A model generated the notes under the pieces. The model made no database searches. It was not told where the DNA came from and saw only the letters and a program-made list of their open reading frames with translations. This document shows positions 8,328 through 16,581 of a DNA stretch of 64,000 bases, one piece after another. The position numbers and the translations under genes were made by a program. The stretch comes from Enterococcus mundtii (lineage in GTDB: Bacteria > Bacillota > Bacilli > Lactobacillales > Enterococcaceae). Location: NCBI RefSeq assembly GCF_002813755.1, contig NZ_CP018061.1, forward strand, positions 3,090,001 to 3,154,000, in the 5' to 3' direction. Position 1 is the stretch's first letter; every line of letters starts with the position of its first letter.

Positions 8328-9923
8328 TTAATCTATCGTCTCTACATGAGAGGACAGTTGAATGATTTTATTCGCAAAAGCTTTATTCTCTTTATCATGG
8401 GAGGTGAATAAAATAATTTTATTTTGGTGCATCTTAATAAGTGTATTAAATATGGCATCCGCAGAGTCTTTGTCGATACTACTAGTACTTTCATCTAGAA
8501 TCCATATCTTGCTGTCTTGGAGCATCATGCGAGCAATAAACACACGTTGCTTTTCTCCTCCTGAGAGATTGGCGCCATTGTCAACGATCAAAGAATCCCA
8601 GTTTTTGTTTTTAAAAATCGGTGCAAGAAGTGATGATTGTTTCAACGCTTCTTTTTTCTCGTCAGAAATCGTCTGACCGAGAGTGATATTGTATTCAAGA
8701 GTATTTGAAAAGAGTAGAGTCGCTTGAGAGAGATAAGTCATCTGTTCCCTGACTAACCTTGTGTCTAATTGTTCAATAGGAAGATCATTGATATATAGAC
8801 CATTGCTTTCATAAAACCCCAATATTGATTTTATCAAGGTTGATTTTCCAGAACCAGAAGGACCTTCGATGTAACAAATATCCCCTAAATTCAATGTTTC
8901 AGTCAATGATAGATGGATTCTTTTTGCATTTGATGTCATCGTGATTTGCGGATCTTCAAATTTAATGCTAGTGATTTGGCCAATTGGTGTGCCAGATAAA
9001 TCTTCTTGATGTAGTTCTAAGTTTTCTTGAACAAATTGCTGGTTTGCCACGACCGTTCGATAATCGACATTGATTTTGGATAAATCAGAAAGGGAAGTGA
9101 AGAAAATAGGCATTAGTATACTGACTACCATCATATTATTCAACTGGAGCTGTTGATTATACACCAAGTAGCTGATCGTTATAAAAATAATATTTTGAGA
9201 AAGTTGGTTGATGAATGAGACAGTATAACTAGTGATCTGGGCAAATTTATTTGTTGATGCCAAACTTGAATACATATTTTTGATGGTTGAGAAAGTTAAC
9301 TGCTTCACGAAATCAAAATTCGGCAACATTTTAAATTGTTCTGGGTTTCCTAGTAGTAGAATCAAGTCTTTCTGAGCTTGAGCATTTTCGTCTTGCATTG
9401 TCTTGATTCTTAAATTAAGTGTTTTATTGATAAAAATATAAGAAAAAAGATTGATTGGGATCAGGATGAGTGTGATTAAAAAAATTACTGAATTAAGTGA
9501 AAAAAATATACTTAAGACGATGAGAATAGAGATGGTCGATTTTAGTACTAAAAAGAAGCTAGTTGTCATAAATGTGTAGGTTGTATCCACGATTCGAAAA
9601 ATTCGAGAAACTAAATTCCCGGATTCTAAATTGATATATTTCTCAAATTTTAATGTATATATTTTAGATAATAGAGTGGAAAAGGAAGTTAAATTGAACT
9701 TTTCTGCAAAGTTTTCCCGATAAATAATCAGACAGACTTGGAAAATATATGAAAGTGTCATAGCACCGATTATTAGGAAAATAATAGAAAATATAGAGGA
9801 AGCTTGGTAGCTTTGGATACTGTTCAGTATAAATGGTGCAATCAAGGTGGTTAGCACAGTTACTAAGACTAACAACGTTGATATAAAGATATAAATATAG
9901 CTTTTCTTTGTAAGGAAGTTCAT
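8328..9923 (-). CDS. ABC exporter (fused membrane and ATPase domains) of the RiPP cluster
   Basis: The 531-residue half-transporter has membrane helices over about residues 8-300 and an ATPase domain with Walker A GPSGSGKST (354-362), signature LSGGEKQR (453-460), Walker B IWILDE (473-478) and the H-loop FTSHDKEN. It exports a substrate as a homodimer. It has no N-terminal C39 peptidase domain, so it is not a leader-cleaving bacteriocin exporter. Its divergence from the peptide precursor and radical-SAM genes suggests it exports the modified peptide or gives self-immunity. The base composition is markedly AT-rich compared with core genes. Confidence 0.8.
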   Translation of the reverse strand: MNFLTKKSYIYIFISTLLVLVTVLTTLIAPFILNSIQSYQASSIFSIIFLIIGAMTLSYIFQVCLIIYRENFAEKFNLTSFSTLLSKIYTLKFEKYINLESGNLVSRIFRIVDTTYTFMTTSFFLVLKSTISILIVLSIFFSLNSVIFLITLILIPINLFSYIFINKTLNLRIKTMQDENAQAQKDLILLLGNPEQFKMLPNFDFVKQLTFSTIKNMYSSLASTNKFAQITSYTVSFINQLSQNIIFITISYLVYNQQLQLNNMMVVSILMPIFFTSLSDLSKINVDYRTVVANQQFVQENLELHQEDLSGTPIGQITSIKFEDPQITMTSNAKRIHLSLTETLNLGDICYIEGPSGSGKSTLIKSILGFYESNGLYINDLPIEQLDTRLVREQMTYLSQATLLFSNTLEYNITLGQTISDEKKEALKQSSLLAPIFKNKNWDSLIVDNGANLSGGEKQRVFIARMMLQDSKIWILDESTSSIDKDSADAIFNTLIKMHQNKIILFTSHDKENKAFANKIIQLSSHVETID

Positions 9924-9948
9924 TTTTTTCCGCCCCTTAAGTAAATGT

Positions 9949-9978
9949 TTGACAAAATTTTATAAAACATATTATACT
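9949..9978 (+). promoter_or_regulatory. Promoter of the RiPP precursor transcript
   Basis: TTGACA (9949-9954), an 18-base spacer, and TATACT (9973-9978) lie in the gap between the divergent exporter and the precursor gene. The leader to the first start codon would be about 155 bases. Confidence 0.65.
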
Positions 9979-10139
9979 TTAGTTAGGAAAAAAAGTGAAC
10001 TATATTTTCATTTTTTTTCTTAAAGCAGAAGGTAAGTGGTAGATTAGAAATTTAATCTGAAAAAGAAGATAGTTTCTGTTACTCCTTATTCTTGTGTTTA
10101 TTGTATGTCACTAGTTCATAACATAAAGGAGGGGTGCAA

Positions 10140-10226
10140 ATGTTTAAAAAACCTGAATTGAAAAAAATTGTGGGAGCATATACAGCTCCATGTGCTTGTG
10201 GTGTTATTTCTGGTCAAGGATCATAA
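10140..10226 (+). CDS. 28-residue Cys-containing peptide, probable radical-SAM RiPP precursor
   Basis: ATG at 10140 follows a near-perfect AAAGGAGGGG. The peptide starts MFKKPELKKIVGAY, a Lys/Glu-rich segment that suits a leader bound by a PqqD-type recognition domain, and ends TAPCACGVISGQGS, a small, Gly/Ser-rich core with two Cys in a CxC arrangement. A terminator-like hairpin, the radical-SAM enzyme and a PqqD-like protein follow on the same strand. This is the usual layout of sactipeptide, ranthipeptide and related clusters. No Gly-Gly cleavage site is present. The product and linkage type cannot be deduced; thioether bonds from one or both Cys are the simplest guess. Confidence 0.75.
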   Translation: MFKKPELKKIVGAYTAPCACGVISGQGS

Positions 10227-10268
10227 GTGAAAAAGAGAACATGACAGTGATGTCACTTCCCGACAAGC

Positions 10269-10309
10269 AAGCTGAGGTCTGCGAAATTTTTTGTGGATTT
10301 CAGCTTTTT
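10269..10309 (+). terminator. Attenuator hairpin between precursor and maturase
   Basis: AAGCTGAGGTC (10269-10279) pairs with GGATTTCAGCTT (10295-10306) with two G-U pairs, and a run of five T ends at 10309. Partial termination here would give far more precursor mRNA than enzyme mRNA, as in many peptide clusters. Confidence 0.65.
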
Positions 10310-10408
10310 GAAAGGGCTTTTATCAACGCTTCCTACTTATTTTTGGTGCAGAAAATGGGCGCTCCCTTCGGTTTACTCTGCGAAAACGAACTTGTGGGTT
10401 TAAAAAAT

Positions 10409-10416
10409 GAGGTGAT
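10409..10416 (+). promoter_or_regulatory. Strong ribosome binding site without a canonical start codon behind it
   Basis: GAGGTGAT is an eight-base match to the anti-Shine-Dalgarno sequence. The codon at the expected distance (10420-10422) in the maturase frame is ATC, not ATG. Confidence 0.6.
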
Positions 10417-10419
10417 TTT

Positions 10420-11628
10420 ATCCGAATCAAAGAGAATCTTCATGCCTATCGATTCAATGAACAATTTATCGTACATAATGTCCTACGTAGTACATGGATA
10501 TTAGTTGATCAAGAAGAATTAAACAAAATAAAAAAGCAAGATTACAAGCATCTACCAATGGCGACCCAGAAAAAAATGGATCTGTTTCAAATCCTTTTAG
10601 AGGACCCGATTGAAGTAGAAAAAGCGGAGCATGGAATACCAGAGACAGCTTATTTGGTTATGACCCATCAATGTAATTTGAAGTGTGTTTACTGCTATGC
10701 AGAAGCCAGTCCTGAAAAGGAATATGAGGATAGTTTAAACTTTGTCGAATGGATTGACGTTCTCAATCAATTAAAGGATTGTGGTGTAAAGAAAATTATC
10801 TTTACTGGCGGCGAGGTTGGGTTAAGTAAGGATGCGTTAAAATATATCGATTATGCCAAAAAAATTGGTTTAACTATTGGTTTGATCACGAATGGGACTT
10901 TAGTACGGAATGCAAAAGATGCAGCATTTCTAGCTGAAAGATGTGATTCGATCACCATCAGCTTAGATTCGATCGACCAAGTCGCAAATGATAAAAATAG
11001 AGGAAAAGGTTGTTATCGCATAGCAATGAGAGGGATTCAAAATCTATTAGACTTGAATTATCCAAATATTGCAGTCAATACGATTATTACCAATAATAAT
11101 TTCAATAATATTGATGAAACGGTGGCATTTTTAAAGAAGAATAACATCAATTATAAATTAGGCGGATTCAGTGAACTAGGACGTGCAAAAATGGCAGAGA
11201 TTTCTTTAACTGAGAGTGAGAGAACGGAAATTGAGTTAAAACAAAAGAACAAAAATCGGTCGCCATTTTTAAAACCCTTTGCCATCAAAGAATCCTGTGG
11301 ACTTGGTGTTGGAGAATTTGCAATCAATCCTGTTGGTGATATATTTGCCTGTAAACTGTTAGAAACTGCTGACTACAAACTGGGAAATATTAGAGAAGAG
11401 CAACTTAGCAAGGTTTTTGGCGAAGAGAATATTGCTTTTATTCGCTCTCAAAGCATCAATCATTTAACAAAATGTAACGATTGTTCATTCCGCTACTTAT
11501 GCGGTGGAGGATGTCGTGCACATCATTATTATGCAACCAATGATACCCAAGGTGTAGACGAAGCCGAGTGTAATTTGATCAAGGAAATCCTAAAGCATCA
11601 AATGGTTCGTAGCTGTACAAATGAATAA
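10420..11628 (+). CDS. Radical SAM/SPASM peptide maturase
   Basis: The enzyme carries the radical-SAM cluster motif CNLKCVYC and a complete SPASM domain: Cys in ESCGLG and IFAC, then CNDC, LCGGGC and AEC, matching CX2CX5CX3C. These bind one SAM-cleaving and two auxiliary [4Fe-4S] clusters, as in sactipeptide and ranthipeptide synthases. The first ATG (10558) has no ribosome binding site, while the frame stays open back to a stop at 10408 and the extra 46 residues (HAYRFNEQFIVHN...) look like a real N-terminal domain. I therefore start at 10420, where ATC sits behind a strong site, giving 402 residues. Either ATC is used or the start codon has mutated from ATG. Confidence 0.85.
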   Translation: MRIKENLHAYRFNEQFIVHNVLRSTWILVDQEELNKIKKQDYKHLPMATQKKMDLFQILLEDPIEVEKAEHGIPETAYLVMTHQCNLKCVYCYAEASPEKEYEDSLNFVEWIDVLNQLKDCGVKKIIFTGGEVGLSKDALKYIDYAKKIGLTIGLITNGTLVRNAKDAAFLAERCDSITISLDSIDQVANDKNRGKGCYRIAMRGIQNLLDLNYPNIAVNTIITNNNFNNIDETVAFLKKNNINYKLGGFSELGRAKMAEISLTESERTEIELKQKNKNRSPFLKPFAIKESCGLGVGEFAINPVGDIFACKLLETADYKLGNIREEQLSKVFGEENIAFIRSQSINHLTKCNDCSFRYLCGGGCRAHHYYATNDTQGVDEAECNLIKEILKHQMVRSCTNE

Positions 11629-11645
11629 CGAAAAGAGTGGAAGAC

Positions 11646-11909
11646 ATGAAACTCAATGAGAACATTACTTATGAAAAAATGGGGAATGACTTATACATCA
11701 TGGTTGAGAGTGAACGTTTTGTTTTAGACAATGACGTAGCAATTGATATATTTGATTTGTTAAAGGCTGAATCGACGAAAGAAAACATAAAAGCCTTTGT
11801 GCGAAACAAGTATCGTTTAGATAAAGAATTTACAGATGAAGAAAAAGATGCTTATGTAGAGGAATTTTTGACCGTACTTAAAATTAATGGAATTATGACT
11901 GGATCTTGA
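11646..11909 (+). CDS. PqqD-like RiPP recognition protein
   Basis: The 87-residue acidic protein has the PqqD pattern: an N-terminal beta segment (ITYEKMGNDLYIMVESERFVL), the phrase DNDVAIDIFDLL where a helix follows, and a C-terminal helical part (EEFLTVLKINGIM). PqqD-like proteins bind the leader peptide and present it to the radical-SAM enzyme. It starts 17 bases after the maturase and is co-transcribed. ATG 11646 is preferred; a GTG at 11637 is possible. A terminator follows at 11932. Confidence 0.75.
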   Translation: MKLNENITYEKMGNDLYIMVESERFVLDNDVAIDIFDLLKAESTKENIKAFVRNKYRLDKEFTDEEKDAYVEEFLTVLKINGIMTGS

Positions 11910-11931
11910 CGATCGTTGAATCTAGCAAAAT

Positions 11932-11973
11932 AAGCAGCAGCCTATCAAATTTGACGGGCCGCTGCTTTTTTTT
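11932..11973 (+). terminator. Terminator of the RiPP operon
   Basis: AAGCAGC (11932-11938) pairs with GCTGCTT (11961-11967), extended inward by GCC/GGC pairs, and is followed by eight T. A second hairpin (CGAGAG 11974-11979 with CTCTCG, then TTTTT) stands directly behind it. Confidence 0.85.
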
Positions 11974-12009
11974 CGAGAGTAAACAGTTTTGTTCTGCTCT
12001 CGTTTTTAG

Positions 12010-12608
12010 TGTTGCTAAAAGTGGCACATCATTAACACTGTATGGACGAAAAGTACTAAAAACTACTTCCCCAAACAATTTTCAGTCCCGATTATTTCAT
12101 CCATAATAATTGTATCCAGGATAGCTGTCATTCGTTCATGTATCAATAATCTAATTTTTGATACCATATAAGATAACGAACCAATCTATAGTGTATCATT
12201 AAATGAGCCATCCAATATCCAGATTATAACATCTTTTTACTTTCGCTCTATTTATTATTTTTTCTCAAATTAAAAAAAATAGTATACTAAATCAATTTGT
12301 TTTTAGATTTGATAAATTATGGAGTTCACCCATAAAAAATATATTTTAATCTCAAGATAGACTGGTCGAAAATGAATAAGTAAGCTATCTTTTATGAGCT
12401 TACTAGTACAGAAATAAAAACAGTGCATATTTATTGGTGAGTAAAAAAGTTGCTTTTTGCTTTCTTTTAATAGATTATAAAAATAGAAGTTTTTGTACTT
12501 TATTTACTCTTTAAAAAATTCAGATAAATCTTTGGTTAACAATAAAATTAATACAGTTTTTTTCTTTGTGTTAATCTTTTAATTGCATTTATAGACTGGA
12601 GGAAAAAT
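12010..12608. other. AT-rich gap before the methionine importer
   Basis: No gene is visible in this 600-base stretch. It contains an 8-bp hairpin (AGTAAGCT 12379-12386 with AGCTTACT 12397-12404) but neither a T-box nor an S-box motif that I can recognise upstream of the methionine-type operon. The promoter of that operon must lie here; no strong -35/-10 pair stands out. Confidence 0.4.
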
Positions 12609-13352
12609 GTGATCGAGCTAGTAAATGTGTCGAAGCAGTATGAAAAGACCAAGTCGTTGCATAAGATTAGTTTTACGGTGAAACAAGGGGAAGTGATCGG
12701 GATCGTTGGGAAAAGTGGTTCTGGGAAATCGACCTTGTTACGTTTATTGAATTTGATGGAAACGCCTACTGAAGGTACGATCAAACTAAATGGTGTAGAT
12801 GTTCAGTCATTATCAAAAAAAGAGCGCCAACAGCAACAACAGAAAATAGGTATGATTTTTCAACATCATAACCTACTTGAAAATTTACGTGTTTACGAAA
12901 ATATTGCATTACCTTTAAAGTTACAAAGGAAGAAAGAGCCTAAAAAAATCAATGATCTACTCGATTTTGTTGGCATGAGTCATAAAGCAGAAAGCTATCC
13001 AGTCAAACTTTCTGGAGGGGAAAGACAACGGGTTTCTATTGCAAGAGCGTTAAGTAGGGATCCACATTTGTTACTTTGTGATGAAGCAACGAGTTCTTTA
13101 GACGAAGAAAATACAGAAAGTGTAGTTCGTTTATTACATAAAACACATGCCGAGTTTCAACCGACTATTTTTTTTGTTAGTCATGAACTGGAAACCGTCA
13201 AACGCTTATGTAAAAGGATCTTAGTCATGGAAAATGGGCATCTGATCGGTGAATTGACGAATGACCCAAAACAGTACGCGGAAGAGGAACTAACCTATTT
13301 TGAAAAAATAAAAAGGAGTTTGACTGATGAACTTACCCACAGCATTGATTGA
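12609..13352 (+). CDS. metN: MetN-like ABC transporter ATPase lacking the C-terminal regulatory domain
   Basis: The 247-residue ATPase has Walker A GKSGSGKST, Q-loop MIFQHHNLL, signature LSGGERQR and Walker B LLLCDEATSS. With the NLPA-type binding protein and MetI-like permease behind it, it powers uptake of methionine or a related amino acid. Typical MetN is about 340 residues with a C-terminal NIL/ACT domain that senses methionine and inhibits transport; this protein ends after the ATPase core. The GTG start follows CTGGAGGAAAAAT. Its end overlaps the permease gene by 26 bases. Confidence 0.85.
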   Translation: MIELVNVSKQYEKTKSLHKISFTVKQGEVIGIVGKSGSGKSTLLRLLNLMETPTEGTIKLNGVDVQSLSKKERQQQQQKIGMIFQHHNLLENLRVYENIALPLKLQRKKEPKKINDLLDFVGMSHKAESYPVKLSGGERQRVSIARALSRDPHLLLCDEATSSLDEENTESVVRLLHKTHAEFQPTIFFVSHELETVKRLCKRILVMENGHLIGELTNDPKQYAEEELTYFEKIKRSLTDELTHSID

Positions 13353-13998
13353 ATATTGGCCGTCTCTAATCAATAGTTTGAAAGAAACGGGCATCATGAT
13401 GGCGATTTCCATGTTCGTTTGTGTGTTGGGAGGTTTGCCAGTAGGATTAGGTCTATATTTGACAAATCCTAAGGTTAGAGGGACCCATCCTTGGTTATAC
13501 TGGTTGCTCAACTTCATCGTGACGGTCGTTCGCTCGTTTCCATATCTTTTATTAGTGATTGCGTTGATCCCAGTGACGCGATCGATTTTAGGAAAGGCCT
13601 TTGGACCTGTTCCTTCATCTATACCACTTAGTATTGTGGCAGTCGCAATTTTTGCTCGTTTAGTGGAGCAAGTGTTGTTAGATGTACCTGAAGAGATCTA
13701 TGCCTTATCGAATTCATTAGGCGCTTCAAGATTTCAATACATCTGGCACTTCTTATTTGTTGAAGCGCGAAGTGGCTTAGTGTTGGCTTATACCACGACA
13801 ACAGTTAGTATGATCTCTTATTCTACCGTCATGGGCGTCGTAGGTGGGGGCGGGATCGGTGATTTTGCTGTCCGTGTCGGCTATCAACGGTATGAGTATG
13901 GAGTCATGTATGTTGCTATTGTGATCATGATCGCTTTGGTCTTTATTTTACAAATGTTTGGAAACTTTGTCGCACAATCATTAGATAAACGAAAGTAG
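13327..13998 (+). CDS. metI: MetI-like ABC permease
   Basis: The 223-residue inner-membrane protein has five to six hydrophobic segments and the binding-protein-dependent permease (EAA-loop) region LDVPEEIYALSNSLGASRFQ, which contacts the ATPase. The C-terminal GGGGIGDFAVRVGYQRY is typical of MetI. Translation starts inside the ATPase gene at ATG 13327 (AAAAGGAGTTTG before it), implying translational coupling. It forms the membrane channel of the methionine-type importer. Confidence 0.9.
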   Translation: MNLPTALIEYWPSLINSLKETGIMMAISMFVCVLGGLPVGLGLYLTNPKVRGTHPWLYWLLNFIVTVVRSFPYLLLVIALIPVTRSILGKAFGPVPSSIPLSIVAVAIFARLVEQVLLDVPEEIYALSNSLGASRFQYIWHFLFVEARSGLVLAYTTTTVSMISYSTVMGVVGGGGIGDFAVRVGYQRYEYGVMYVAIVIMIALVFILQMFGNFVAQSLDKRK

Positions 13999-14008
13999 GA
14001 GAAAAGTT

Positions 14009-14824
14009 ATGAAAAAGTTTTATTTATTTGCATTTGCTGTAGTTGGTGTTCTAGTCTTAGCAGCCTGTGGTGGAAGTAATGAAACCGCAGAAAGTAAAAA
14101 AGAAATCACTGTAGCGGTTCAATTGGAATCCTCAAAAGATATTCTAGAAATTGCTAAAAAAGAAGTAGAAAAATCAGGCTACACGATCAATATCATGGAA
14201 GTCAGTGATAATGTTGCTTATAATGATGCCGTCCAACATAAGGAAGCAGATGCAAACTTTGCGCAACACGAACCCTTTATGGAACGATTCAATCAAGAAA
14301 AAGACGCTGATTTAGTAGCTGTCCAACCAATCTATTATTTTGCTGGCGGATTTTATTCAAAAGAATATGATGATGTCAATGATTTGCCAGAAAACGCTAA
14401 AGTGGGCATTCCTAGTGATCCAACAAATGAAGGTCGTGCGTTAGCGATTTTGAATGAGAATGGGATCATTCAATTGAAAGACGGAATCGGTTTTGATGGT
14501 ACAGTCGCAGATATTGTAGAGAATCCTAAAAATCTTACCTTTGAAAGTATTGATCTTTTGAATCTAGTAAAAGCTTATGATGAAAGTGACATTGCGATGG
14601 TCTTTTGTTATCCAGCATATTTGGAACCAGCAAACTTGACGACAGAAGATGCCTTGTTACTCGAAGACGAAGCAGCAAGCAAACATTATGCGTTGCAATT
14701 AGTTACTCGAGAGGAAGAAAAAGATAGCGAGAAAATCAAGGTGTTGAAAGAAGCGATGACTACACCAGAAGTCGCTGACTACATCAAAAATAATTCAAAA
14801 GGCTCAAATATCCCAGCATTTTAA
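14009..14824 (+). CDS. metQ: MetQ/NlpA-family substrate-binding lipoprotein
   Basis: The 271-residue protein begins with a lipoprotein signal and the lipobox VLAAC (Cys near residue 20). The mature part is of the NlpA family: KEITVAVQLESSKDILEIAKKEV, then NANFAQHEPF and the YFAGGFYSKEY region that lines the ligand pocket. It binds methionine or a similar amino acid outside the cell and delivers it to the permease encoded just upstream. It is the last gene of the three-gene operon and is followed by a strong terminator. Confidence 0.9.
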   Translation: MKKFYLFAFAVVGVLVLAACGGSNETAESKKEITVAVQLESSKDILEIAKKEVEKSGYTINIMEVSDNVAYNDAVQHKEADANFAQHEPFMERFNQEKDADLVAVQPIYYFAGGFYSKEYDDVNDLPENAKVGIPSDPTNEGRALAILNENGIIQLKDGIGFDGTVADIVENPKNLTFESIDLLNLVKAYDESDIAMVFCYPAYLEPANLTTEDALLLEDEAASKHYALQLVTREEEKDSEKIKVLKEAMTTPEVADYIKNNSKGSNIPAF

Positions 14825-14921
14825 ACAACGTACTAACCATAACAAATAATATTATGAGTGACACCTTCATGCGTTATGTTCTGATAGATGACCTTCTTGA
14901 ATGATCTCTAAAATAAAATTC

Positions 14922-14952
14922 AAAAAAATACAGCTTTGTGCTGTATTTTTTT
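14922..14952 (+). terminator. Terminator of the metNIQ-type operon
   Basis: AAAAAATACAGC (14923-14934) pairs perfectly with GCTGTATTTTTT (14940-14951) across a 5-base loop. The rest of the gap up to 15199 holds no gene. Confidence 0.9.
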
Positions 14953-15199
14953 ATTTTATCCAAGAAAAAGAATAATTGAAATCATTCGATAAATCTATTG
15001 GGCTATTGATTTTTTTGCAATTATTATCCATTACATATTTTTGTTCAGTGTTATGTTTCCATAAAAATATTTTTCCGGAAAAAAATGTTTTCTTGTTGAG
15101 ATATTTATCAGTTATTCTTTTTAGAGAGCGAGATAGATTATGTTTTATGGTTCACTGTATAACGAATTATCCGCTAAAAAAATAAATAAGGAGCTTGAG

Positions 15200-16366
15200 A
15201 TGAAAAAAAACAACTTGAAAAAAATTGCAGCAACAAGCATGTTACTTCTTACGTTAGGAGGACCGGTCGTGACATCTGCGACAAGCCAATCAACAGGCGA
15301 TTCGGCGAATGTCAGTAATCAGGTAGAAGAACAGTTAACAATCAAAAACGGTGACTTCAATGATGGTTTGAACCATTGGATCGTGTCTAGTCCAGGTACA
15401 CAGAATCCAACAATCGAAGAGTTAAGCGGAAATAAATATGCAGTTGCTACTTATGGAGAAAACATTCATCAATATTTGGCACTGAAACCAAACACGACCT
15501 ATACATTCGGCTATGATGTAGCAGGTAGCGCTGATTTTCCAGCAAAAGTTGAATTTGGTACGATGAATCATGATGAAGGTTTTATTTCGTTAGAAGAAAC
15601 ATCACACAACAATGAAAACTGGACACGTAGAGAATTTACATTTACTACCCCTGATACAGAGAATACATACATCATTCGTTTTTCTTCGACAGGAAATGGT
15701 TGGGCGAAATTTGACAATATTCAAGTAGAACCAGAAAAAACAGAAACGAGTTTATTGACTGTAGGAACACAAGATCGTGAAGCTTATGCGTATTTAAATC
15801 TAGATGCAGAACGTTTCAACAGTTCAGAACGATTGATGGTCTATGTTGATGGTCGTTATCATTTTGAAACCTATAAAGGTAAAACTTACTATTCATTTAC
15901 AAGCAAAACCGATGAAGGTACTCAAGTACGTCGTAGCATTTCCGGTGTCAAAGGACAAGTAATCGAAGTCTATACCGCACCAAATTCACCTGGTCACAGC
16001 TCAACAGGCAAGCGCTTGTTAGAATCGATCACATTAGAAGAAGATTTAGCAGTGGACACTTCTTTATTAGAACATGCGGTGAAGAATATTCAATTAACAG
16101 GAAACAGATTAGACGTTGATTTTGATCGTGCAAGTTTCGAAGGGAACAACCGAATGTTCATTCGTAAAAATGGTGCCTATGTCGCAGAAATCTATAAAGG
16201 TAAAGTTTATTATGGATCAGTTCGTGAAAGAGCAGAGGACAGCGTAAAAGTTAGTAAAACAATTGATTATAAATCTGGCGATGTAATCTCAGTTGAATTA
16301 AGCAGTGGAACACCTGGTGGTTCATCGAATGTGTTGCAAGTATTAGCAACGTATGAAGTAGAATAA
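15200..16366 (+). CDS. Secreted protein with carbohydrate-binding-like domain and duplicated C-terminal domains
   Basis: ATG 15200 follows AAGGAG and opens a Sec signal peptide (MKKNNLKKIAATSMLLLTLG, cleavage near TSAT-S). Residues about 50-170 (IKNGDFNDGLNHWIVSSPG ... WAKFDNIQVEPE) have the jelly-roll pattern of family 4/9-type carbohydrate-binding modules. Two further domains of about 95 residues follow and resemble each other: both contain a Y-K-G-K-x-Y-Y core, a later G-x-V-I-x-V and a PG-x-SS loop. There is no sortase or catalytic motif, so it is released or binds the wall or host glycans. A shorter paralogue lies at 56745-57602. Function unknown. Confidence 0.75.
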   Translation: MKKNNLKKIAATSMLLLTLGGPVVTSATSQSTGDSANVSNQVEEQLTIKNGDFNDGLNHWIVSSPGTQNPTIEELSGNKYAVATYGENIHQYLALKPNTTYTFGYDVAGSADFPAKVEFGTMNHDEGFISLEETSHNNENWTRREFTFTTPDTENTYIIRFSSTGNGWAKFDNIQVEPEKTETSLLTVGTQDREAYAYLNLDAERFNSSERLMVYVDGRYHFETYKGKTYYSFTSKTDEGTQVRRSISGVKGQVIEVYTAPNSPGHSSTGKRLLESITLEEDLAVDTSLLEHAVKNIQLTGNRLDVDFDRASFEGNNRMFIRKNGAYVAEIYKGKVYYGSVRERAEDSVKVSKTIDYKSGDVISVELSSGTPGGSSNVLQVLATYEVE

Positions 16367-16389
16367 ATCGATCAGAAGCTGAAACAATA

Positions 16390-16449
16390 GGAGGTATCCT
16401 CCAAACAATAGGCGGCAACTACAAAATCTTTGTAGTTGTCGCCTTATTT
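16390..16449 (+). terminator. Terminator region of the secreted-protein gene
   Basis: A small GGAGG/CCTCC hairpin is followed by a 16-bp stem with one mismatch (AGGCGGCAACTACAAA 16410-16425 with 16429-16444). The T tail is weak (TATTTC). Confidence 0.65.
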
Positions 16450-16581
16450 CTCGGGAAATGTGAACAATTGTAATGATATAGGTAACTTATAAAAAGTATC
16501 CAAGGGATTTACTGTCATTATTTTGTCGGAAAATCAATCAATGACGCAAACCAAAATAAAAGATAAGGGGGTCAATCGAAG

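Noticed and set aside
10190..10504. Open frame of 104 codons overlapping the RiPP precursor
   Set aside because: It overlaps the precursor, the attenuator hairpin and the maturase ribosome site in another phase, and its sequence has no recognisable pattern.
10558..10560. ATG as start of the radical-SAM maturase
   Set aside because: No ribosome binding site precedes it and 46 plausible codons lie upstream in frame behind a strong site.
11893..12106. Short frames on both strands after the PqqD-like gene
   Set aside because: They cover two consecutive terminator hairpins.
12010..12608. Possible T-box or S-box before the methionine-type importer
   Set aside because: I searched by eye for the T-box core and SAM-box motifs and found none; the absence is not proof.
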